This document shows, in pieces, positions 5,828 through 11,215 of a stretch of 11,215 nt of DNA. Each line of letters opens with the position of its first letter. Within the stretch, counting starts at the first letter, position 1. Source of the DNA: Desulfobacula sp. (lineage in GTDB: Bacteria > Desulfobacterota > Desulfobacteria > Desulfobacterales > Desulfobacteraceae); NCBI GenBank assembly GCA_029940245.1, contig JAOZRF010000054.1:1-11215 (forward strand). The letters run 5' to 3'. The position numbers and the translations under genes are program-made. The notes beneath the pieces were generated by a model. The model did not search any database. It was not told the origin of the DNA and saw only the letters and a list, made by a program, of their open reading frames with translations.

Positions 5828-7687
5828 ATGAGCTTAGCAAAACAATTTGGTCAACTGCTTCATATAGATCTTAACTCAGGTCTCTGCAATCTATGCGCAT
5901 TCCCTGAAACGGCTGCTGAGTTTATCGGAGGCCGCGGCTTTAATATCCGGTATCTTTATCATCATCTTCCATTAGGAACAGATCCTCTGGCCCCTGAGAA
6001 CATTCTTATGATGTCCTGCGGCCTTCTTACCGGGTCATCTGCGCCGACCTCATCAAGACTGCACCTTAATGCGCTTTCGCCTTTGACAGGCATTTTGGGA
6101 AGCTCAAATATAGGAGGGTATGCAGGTGCCTGGCTTAGATCCTGTAACATTGCTGCAATTATTATCACAGGCAAATCGAAAAATCCTGTTTTTCTTTATA
6201 TTGATGCCAATGGTGGACGTCTTGAGGATGCATCCCATCTATGGGGACGTGACACCATTGAAACCCAGGAGATGATTAAACAATCCCATAAGGATAAAAA
6301 ATTAAAAATTCTCACCATCGGTCCTGGTGGTGAAAACAAGGTCGGATTTGCCGCAATTATCAGCGAGCGGGATCATGCTGCCGGCAGAACGGGAATGGGA
6401 TCTGTCATGGGATCAAAAAATCTTAAAGCCATTGTGATTTCCAAAGGAAGCCACAAACATTTTCCTGCCGTAACACCCTCACAGAAAAAAGCGGTTAAAG
6501 AGTATGTGTCTTTGATAAAAAATTCAAAGGAGTTTGATTTTTTTTCAAAATATGGCGGTGCCGGATATGTTAAATGGGTAAATGATCTTGGGGTCATGGG
6601 CAGGAAAAATTATAGCAAAATCGGAACCAGGCATATTGAAAAGATAGATGGCCGGCAAATGGATAAAAATATCGTTCGATCCAGTGGCTGCTTTCGATGT
6701 CCTGTACAATGTAAAGCTGATCTTAAGTTGGATGGATTGGACAAAGAGACGCTTTTTACACGACCTGAATTTGAACCTGTTCTTAACCTGGGGCCCAAAT
6801 GCGGTCTTGAAGATCTGAATCAGATAATCAAGCTGGATAATCTGTGCAGCCGGCTGGGAATAGACAGTACTTCAGCCGCCTCAGCTATTGCCTTTGCCAT
6901 GGATCTTTTTAAGAAAAAAATATTGCCTGAAAATTTGATTGGAGGCCTTGACCTTTCCTGGGGCAATGCCGAAACCATGGAAATATTAATTTTTCAGATG
7001 GTTGAGGGCCAAGGCCTTGGCAGAATTTTAAGCCGGGGTGTAAGAAAAGCAGCCCAACTCATCGGCAATGGCGCATCAAAATATGCAGTCCATATCAAGG
7101 GACTGGAACTTACGGCCTATCATCCTGCCGCCATTATGGGCACAGCCCTTGGGTATGCCGTGTCAAGCCGGGGAGGAGATTATAATAATGTGTACGCATC
7201 CCTTGAATACAGCTGGACTAAAGAAGAAGCAGAAAAAGAGTTTGGAACCTGCGAAGCAGTTAATATCAAATCCATCTGTGCAAAAGGGCTGGTGATCAAA
7301 AAAGCTGTTACCACCAATATCATTGTTGATAGCCTGGGTCTTTGCAAGGTACCGGTTTTATCTCTTTTAAAATCCTTTAACCTTGAAAGTGAGGTCAGAC
7401 TCATTAATGGCCTGACGAATTTAAACCTTTCAAAAAAAGATCTTTTTGATGCAGGACAAAAAATTGCAAGTCTTGAGAAACTTTTCAATATCCGGCATGC
7501 AAAAGAAGATATTAAAGACAAACTTCCTGAAATGTTTATGAACAAAGAAAACGACCAGGGATTAACCCTGAAAAATTTTGAAATCATGTTACAGGAATAC
7601 TACACTGCCATGGGGTGGGATGAAAAGGGAATCCCTCCTGAACCGGTCTATAAAACAAATTTTATCAAATTGGAGGAGAAAAAATGA
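5828..7687 (+). CDS. aor: Tungsten/molybdenum aldehyde:ferredoxin oxidoreductase (AOR family)
   Basis: A 619-residue protein of normal AOR length. Features in order: 'GGRG' at 34-37; 'AGRTGMGSVMGSKNLKAI' at 185-202, the pterin-cofactor region; and three [4Fe-4S] ligands C288, C291 and C295 in 'GCFRCPVQCK'. The fourth, C506, lies in 'DSLGLCK', the conserved DxxGLC element. All four cluster ligands are therefore present. The family oxidises aldehydes to carboxylic acids and passes electrons to ferredoxin in the cytoplasm, using a bis-pterin tungsten or molybdenum site. ATG 5828 is preferred over ATG 5810 because a purine-rich AGAGAAAAG lies just upstream, the N-terminus then matches AOR length, and a hairpin sits before 5810; the difference is six residues. 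It overlaps the next gene by 4 bases (ATGA). In this cluster it might oxidise formaldehyde released by amine demethylation, but the aldehyde is not determined by the sequence. Confidence 0.92.
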   Translation: MSLAKQFGQLLHIDLNSGLCNLCAFPETAAEFIGGRGFNIRYLYHHLPLGTDPLAPENILMMSCGLLTGSSAPTSSRLHLNALSPLTGILGSSNIGGYAGAWLRSCNIAAIIITGKSKNPVFLYIDANGGRLEDASHLWGRDTIETQEMIKQSHKDKKLKILTIGPGGENKVGFAAIISERDHAAGRTGMGSVMGSKNLKAIVISKGSHKHFPAVTPSQKKAVKEYVSLIKNSKEFDFFSKYGGAGYVKWVNDLGVMGRKNYSKIGTRHIEKIDGRQMDKNIVRSSGCFRCPVQCKADLKLDGLDKETLFTRPEFEPVLNLGPKCGLEDLNQIIKLDNLCSRLGIDSTSAASAIAFAMDLFKKKILPENLIGGLDLSWGNAETMEILIFQMVEGQGLGRILSRGVRKAAQLIGNGASKYAVHIKGLELTAYHPAAIMGTALGYAVSSRGGDYNNVYASLEYSWTKEEAEKEFGTCEAVNIKSICAKGLVIKKAVTTNIIVDSLGLCKVPVLSLLKSFNLESEVRLINGLTNLNLSKKDLFDAGQKIASLEKLFNIRHAKEDIKDKLPEMFMNKENDQGLTLKNFEIMLQEYYTAMGWDEKGIPPEPVYKTNFIKLEEKK

Positions 7688-9153
7688 TTCAGTCTTCAAA
7701 TATTCAAACAAGATCCGTTGGGATGAAGATATTCACGGATGACCAGATCTGGGAAATAAAACAGGCTGCCTTTGATATTATTGAAAGAGTCGGGTTTAAA
7801 TGCCGGCACAAACAAGTTCATAAAATGATGAAACAGGCTGGTGCCCGGGTTAAGGATAACAATATTAAAATTCCAAGACATATTGTTAAACAATGCCTGG
7901 TCACAACCCCTGAAGGCTGGACCATATATGACCGAAACGGAAAAAGGGCAATGGAAGTAGAAGGGGAAAAAAGTCATTATGGCACATCCACTGCCAGCCC
8001 CTTTACAAGGGATGCATTTACCGGTGAAATTCGGAATACCGGTATCAAGGATATTGAACTGGGTGCCAAAGTTGCGGATTCCCTGGATGGTATTGATTTT
8101 GTCATGCCCATGGGAACAGCCCAGGATGTACCGGCAGATGCAGCGGAAGTCCATGAATTCCCAGCCATGGTTTCCAACACGACAAAACCGTCTGTTTTCA
8201 TCGGTTATACGGCCCTTGGCTGTGAATATGTGTATGAAATGGCGGCAGTGATTGCCGGAGGACAGGATAACTTAAGTCAGAAACCCTTTATTATTGCCTA
8301 TCCCGAAGCCATTGCACCTCTTTTCTTCCCGGATGAAGTGGTTGAGCGTATTTTTGTGGCGGCAGATCGGTTTATGCCCCAGCTTCCGGGTTCAACTGTC
8401 CAGGCCGGTGCTACAGGGCCCGTAACCCTGGCAGGATTGATCACCCTGATCACTGCGGAATCACTTATCCATATCACCATTGCCCAGTTGCGAAAAAAAG
8501 GATGTCCTGTTGCCATGAGCGGTAATGTCGGTATCCTTGATATGAAAACAGCACTCATGGCATTGGGTGCACCGGAAAACAACCTGGCCCTTGCTGCCCA
8601 GGCAGAGGTGGCACGATCCTTTAATCTGCCCACCTGGGGCCTGGCAGGTGCCACGGATTCCAAAAGCTTGGATGCCCAGGCAGGCATTGAAAGCACATTT
8701 TCCATATTAAGCCAGGGGCTTTCCGGCCTTAACCTGATCCATGATGTAGGGTATATGGCTGCGGGTATGGCCTGTTCCCTTGAACAGCTGGTCATGGGCA
8801 ATGAAGTGATCGGTATGACAAAGCGATTTGTACAAGGGATTACAGTAAACCATGAAACCATTGCAAGGCAGATCATAGAAGATGTAGGGCCCGGCAATCA
8901 TTTTCTGGTTCAGCAGCATACCATGGACCATTTTAAAAAAGAACTGTGGAATGCCAAACTGATGAACCGCCAGACCATTGATGCCTGGAAAACTTCCGGC
9001 AAACCCTCAATGGAAGACAGGGTGAAACAGGAAGTTCGAAAGATTTGTGAAACCCATAAGCCTGAGCCCTTAAGCGACAAGATTCTTTCAGAGCTTGCCC
9101 GGTTGAAGAAAGAAGGTGAAAAGGAAATCCTTGCCAAATTAAAAAAAGGATAG
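7684..9153 (+). CDS. Non-pyrrolysine MttB-superfamily (trimethylamine/glycine betaine-type) corrinoid methyltransferase
   Basis: A 489-residue protein of the MttB family, whose members transfer a methyl group from a quaternary or tertiary amine to a cognate corrinoid protein. Visible motifs include 'HYGTSTASPF..DAFTGEIR' from H98, 'GATGPVTLAG' (242-251), and 'GATDSKSLDAQAGIE' (322-336). From memory, trimethylamine-specific MttB has pyrrolysine, encoded by in-frame TAG, near residue 334. Here positions 333-334 are Ala-Gly and no internal TAG occurs, so this is a non-Pyl member like the glycine betaine (MtgB), proline betaine or carnitine methyltransferases. GGAGG at 7672-7676 supports the start, which overlaps the AOR stop in ATGA. 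No corrinoid protein, reactivator or MtgA-like methyltransferase gene is in the window. With the SoxAB-like genes around it, glycine betaine giving dimethylglycine is the most attractive reaction, but this is inferred from context. Confidence 0.88.
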   Translation: MIQSSNIQTRSVGMKIFTDDQIWEIKQAAFDIIERVGFKCRHKQVHKMMKQAGARVKDNNIKIPRHIVKQCLVTTPEGWTIYDRNGKRAMEVEGEKSHYGTSTASPFTRDAFTGEIRNTGIKDIELGAKVADSLDGIDFVMPMGTAQDVPADAAEVHEFPAMVSNTTKPSVFIGYTALGCEYVYEMAAVIAGGQDNLSQKPFIIAYPEAIAPLFFPDEVVERIFVAADRFMPQLPGSTVQAGATGPVTLAGLITLITAESLIHITIAQLRKKGCPVAMSGNVGILDMKTALMALGAPENNLALAAQAEVARSFNLPTWGLAGATDSKSLDAQAGIESTFSILSQGLSGLNLIHDVGYMAAGMACSLEQLVMGNEVIGMTKRFVQGITVNHETIARQIIEDVGPGNHFLVQQHTMDHFKKELWNAKLMNRQTIDAWKTSGKPSMEDRVKQEVRKICETHKPEPLSDKILSELARLKKEGEKEILAKLKKG

Positions 9154-9218
9154 GCTTTGTATTATCCTGGAATATTAAATCATCTAAATACACTTATAGC
9201 GTTTGGAGAAAAAAATAA

Positions 9219-10526
9219 ATGACCCAACAAAAATATGATGCCATTATCATTGGTGCCGGTATCATCGGCAACAGTATTGCCTATGAACTGGCTTTGAAAG
9301 GCTGTAAAACACTGAGCATTGACAAGCTGGGCGGTTCTGGTTTTGGTTCCACCGCAGGCTCCTGTGCCATTATCCGGCTTTATTATTCTTCCCCGGAAGG
9401 GGTGGCCCTGGCCCGGGAAGGGTATTATTACTGGCTGGACTGGCCAAGATACCTGAAGCTTATTGATCCTGCCGGCATGGCCTATTACAAAAACACGGGG
9501 GCCATGGTCTACAAATCCGAGCACAACAAGAATCTGGTCCCTGTGATGGAATCCCTGGATGCCCTTGGCGTGGGCTATCTGGAACTGACCCCGGAAGACA
9601 TGAAGAGATATCTGCCCAACCCGGATCTTCACTCTTTCCATCCCCAGAAACGCATGGATGATCCGGATTTTGGACAACCTACCGGCGACAGCGTCAATGG
9701 AGCTGTATATGTGCCTGAGTCAGGTTATGTGAGCGACCCCAAGCTGTCCACCCATAATGTGGAAATGGCAGCCAGGAAACTGGGTTCGGATTTCATGTTC
9801 AAAACCCAGGTTGTGGATATCCTTAAAAAAGACGGCAGGGCAGCAGGCGTGGCACTGAAGGATGGCACTGAAATTTTTGCCCCTGTGGTGGTCAATGTGG
9901 CAGGGCCCCATTCCTACCTGATTAACCGCATGGCAGGACTTGAGGATACAATGAATATAAAAACCCGGGCTTTGCGGGTGGAAGTGGCCCATGTGCCAAG
10001 TCCTGAAGGAGTGGACTGGGAAAACACCGGTGTTATTACCTCAGACTCTGACACAGGAGTATATACACGGCCTGAAGTCGGCAATCACGTCCTTATCGGC
10101 AGCGAAGAGCCGGCATGTGATCCCCTGGACTATGTGGACCCGGACAATTATAACGAAAATTTTACAGACCAGCTCAAGACCCAGGCCATGCGGGTAGCCA
10201 TGCGAATCCCGGATCTGCCCATCCCCACCAAGGAGCAGGGACTGGTGGATCTCTATGATGTATCAGATGACTGGTATCCCATTTATGACAAGTCTGATCT
10301 GCCCGGATTTTATATGGCCATCGGTACCAGCGGCAACCAGTACAAGAATGCGCCTCCCGTGGGTTCTTTTATGAGCGAACTCATACTATATTGCGAAGGC
10401 GGCAATGATCATGACAAGACACCCATGCAATACAGGATGAAATATATCAACCATACATTGAATATTGGTTTTTTCAGCCGGAACCGGGAAATCAACAAGG
10501 ATTCCAGTTTTTCGGTTATCGGATAA
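9219..10526 (+). CDS. SoxB-like FAD-dependent amine oxidoreductase (DAO family), copy 2
   Basis: A 435-residue paralog of the gene at 2684, matching it along almost the whole length. It has the Rossmann motif G12-x-G14-xx-G17, D35, 'GSTAGSCAIIR' at 43-53 (again no Trp-His for covalent FAD), 'SDDWYPIYDKSDLPGFY' and 'IGTSGNQYKNAP' within 349-379, and the shared tail 'GFFSRNREIN..SSFSV'. It lacks a short insert ('FYAGKGGHGK' region) present in copy 1. Codon third positions look richer in C and G than in copy 1, suggesting a different history rather than a recent duplication. A TGGAG ribosome binding site (9204-9208) lies 10 bases before the ATG. It follows the MttB-like gene by 65 bases and is probably a second demethylating flavoenzyme, perhaps for the other of dimethylglycine and sarcosine, sharing the ETF and possibly the SoxA/SoxG-like partners. 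Confidence 0.85.
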   Translation: MTQQKYDAIIIGAGIIGNSIAYELALKGCKTLSIDKLGGSGFGSTAGSCAIIRLYYSSPEGVALAREGYYYWLDWPRYLKLIDPAGMAYYKNTGAMVYKSEHNKNLVPVMESLDALGVGYLELTPEDMKRYLPNPDLHSFHPQKRMDDPDFGQPTGDSVNGAVYVPESGYVSDPKLSTHNVEMAARKLGSDFMFKTQVVDILKKDGRAAGVALKDGTEIFAPVVVNVAGPHSYLINRMAGLEDTMNIKTRALRVEVAHVPSPEGVDWENTGVITSDSDTGVYTRPEVGNHVLIGSEEPACDPLDYVDPDNYNENFTDQLKTQAMRVAMRIPDLPIPTKEQGLVDLYDVSDDWYPIYDKSDLPGFYMAIGTSGNQYKNAPPVGSFMSELILYCEGGNDHDKTPMQYRMKYINHTLNIGFFSRNREINKDSSFSVIG

Positions 10527-10535
10527 AAACAAAGG

Positions 10536-10552
10536 AATGATTGTTCATCATT
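10536..10552 (+). terminator. Weak hairpin after the last cluster gene
   Basis: AATGAT and ATCATT pair over 6 bases around the loop TGTTC, 9 bases after the stop of the second FAD oxidoreductase. Only a short, mixed T stretch follows (GAAATTCTTTG). It may mark the end of the transcript, but the stem is AT-rich and no proper T-tract is present. An 8-base direct repeat, TTGAAATT, occurs at 10551 and 10561, at the border with the decayed gene downstream. Confidence 0.25.
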
Positions 10553-10800
10553 GAAATTCTTTGAAATTAGACCTGCTGGGTATTCCCCAGGACAGAATTG
10601 CAAAAAGGCTGGGGGTGCCCCAGCAGACAATATCGCGCTATTTACTACAAATGCCACAAGTGGCAAAAAGCGTAAATAGCAATTTATTGAAAGGTTTTAT
10701 AGTCTCCCAGGTTGCGCAAAAGCACGGCTGGCCTGAACCTCTGGTTTGATAACAGGCCCTGGTAAATACGGATGATTTTGATCGGTTCAAGGCACTTCAA
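10553..10800 (+). pseudogene. Remnant of a helix-turn-helix/DNA-methylase-type protein
   Basis: An open stretch from about 10555 to 10746 encodes a helix-turn-helix segment ('DRIAKRLGVPQQTISRYL') followed by 'MPQVAKSVNSNLLKGF' and 'QVAQKHGWPEPLV'. It then hits TGA at 10747 and TAA at 10750. In the same frame the text continues as 'QALVNTDDFDRFKALQ' before TAA at 10801. From memory, this resembles the region before the catalytic domain of HTH/ParB-like DNA methylase (N-4/N-6) proteins common in Deltaproteobacteria, where 'GWPEPLVW' is followed by an 'ALEG..D..RFKAL' stretch. In that comparison the first TGA falls at a conserved Trp. Both the N-terminus and the whole methylase domain are missing, so it is a decayed fragment, not a functional regulator. 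TTG at 10561 is only a formal start and has no ribosome binding site. Confidence 0.6.
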
Positions 10801-10842
10801 TAATGAGAACCAAAAAGACCGATATTAAGAACACCGAAAGTT

Positions 10843-10861
10843 TCCTTTAAAAAGGATTTTT
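10843..10861 (+). terminator. Candidate intrinsic terminator between convergent regions
   Basis: The stem TCCTT (10843-10847) pairs with AAGGA (10852-10856) around a 4-base loop and is followed directly by TTTTT (10857-10861). The layout fits a plus-strand terminator, though a 5-base stem with two G-C pairs is weak. It sits within a wider inverted repeat (ATTAAGAA near 10824 and TTCTTAAT near 10869), between the decayed plus-strand gene and the 3' end of the minus-strand gene. It may therefore serve as a shared transcription end. Confidence 0.35.
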
Positions 10862-10871
10862 CCGCACATTC

Positions 10872-11215
10872 TTAATCAATACCATCACCACAGGTATCTG
10901 TCCCGGGATTTATAGCAGCATTATTGTCATTGCAATCTCCCCTTGTAGAAATAAGGTCCGACATTTTATAATAGTCAACCTTCTTTATTTCTGAACGGAT
11001 GAAGGAGCCATCAGAATAACCATCTTTATCTACATCTTTAAACCATAATGTATGAATATCTTGAAGCGAGAAAATAGCTTCCTCTATACCGATTTTTTTA
11101 TTTCCATCTATATCTGAATACATATTAGCCGAATTTTTAAATAATGTTAAAACTTTTAATCCAAACAAAGAATCTTCAATATCAATCTTTCGGTCTATGT
11201 TTATATCTCCTCGGA
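10872..11215 (-). CDS. EF-hand/dockerin-like and MopE-like calcium-binding protein, 3' part only
   Basis: The minus-strand frame is open from the right edge of the window to a TAA at 10872-10874, so the 5' end of the gene lies outside. The visible ~113 residues begin with two dockerin-like EF-hand repeats, 'GDINIDRKIDIEDSL' and 'SDIDGNKKIGIEEAI', spaced as in bacterial type I dockerin-like pairs. A 'WFKDVDKDGYSDG' Asp-rich loop follows, then 'GDCNDNNAAINPG..DTCGDGID' at the extreme C-terminus, the metal-binding motif of MopE-like surface proteins. Such modules usually sit on secreted or surface proteins and bind calcium. Homologs generally continue past 'CGDGID' with another Asp/Cys stretch, so this copy may be shortened by a premature stop. 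The segment is visibly richer in A/T than the catabolic cluster. Overall function cannot be told from this fragment. Confidence 0.7.
   Translation of the reverse strand, partial: RGDINIDRKIDIEDSLFGLKVLTLFKNSANMYSDIDGNKKIGIEEAIFSLQDIHTLWFKDVDKDGYSDGSFIRSEIKKVDYYKMSDLISTRGDCNDNNAAINPGTDTCGDGID

Noticed and set aside
9151..9222. Readthrough of the mttB TAG as pyrrolysine
   Set aside because: The TAG lies at the very end of a full-length protein, not at the catalytic position near residue 334, and the 22-residue extension shows no family resemblance. An ordinary stop is most likely.
1..11215. CRISPR arrays, tRNA or rRNA genes, intact insertion sequences
   Set aside because: No regularly spaced repeats, cloverleaf sequence, rRNA segments or transposase frames were seen on either strand.

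Overview
The window reads as part of the chromosome of an anaerobic, moderate-GC Desulfobacterales-like bacterium (Deltaproteobacteria, probably a sulfate reducer). This placement is an inference from gene content: a tungsten/molybdenum aldehyde:ferredoxin oxidoreductase, a non-pyrrolysine MttB-family methyltransferase, an electron-transfer flavoprotein, and dockerin/MopE-like repeats at one end. No rRNA, tRNA or taxonomic marker is present.

Positions 1 to 10526 hold one tightly packed plus-strand gene cluster. In order it encodes: a 5'-truncated sarcosine oxidase alpha-like protein whose reading frame breaks at a run of six A; a sarcosine oxidase gamma-like protein; a first SoxB-like FAD amine oxidoreductase; ETF beta and ETF alpha; an aldehyde:ferredoxin oxidoreductase; an MttB-superfamily methyltransferase; and a second SoxB-like FAD oxidoreductase paralogous to the first. 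Several junctions overlap (TAATG between the ETF genes, ATGA between AOR and mttB) or are only a few bases apart, so an operon is likely.

Taken together the genes suggest stepwise demethylation of a quaternary amine such as glycine betaine. The MttB-like protein would move one methyl group to a corrinoid protein that is not in the window. The SoxA/B/G-like complexes would oxidise the resulting dimethylglycine and sarcosine, with tetrahydrofolate accepting the C1 unit in the GcvT-like domain and ETF taking the electrons. AOR might oxidise any aldehyde released and make reduced ferredoxin. The substrate assignment is inferred, not shown by the sequence.

The most striking feature is at 900-906. 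The heptamer A AAA AAG lies in the correct phase for -1 ribosomal slippage, and a -1 shift there joins the FAD/NAD-domain part of SoxA exactly to its GcvT-like domain. It is either a programmed frameshift giving two products, or a one-base homopolymer deletion (mutation or sequencing error).

From 10527 to the end the character changes. There is a decayed remnant of a helix-turn-helix/DNA-methylase-type protein with stop codons in frame (about 10553-10800), a weak hairpin-plus-T terminator candidate, and on the minus strand the 3' part of a gene for an EF-hand/dockerin-like and MopE-like calcium-binding surface protein that runs off the right edge. This looks like the boundary of the catabolic cluster.
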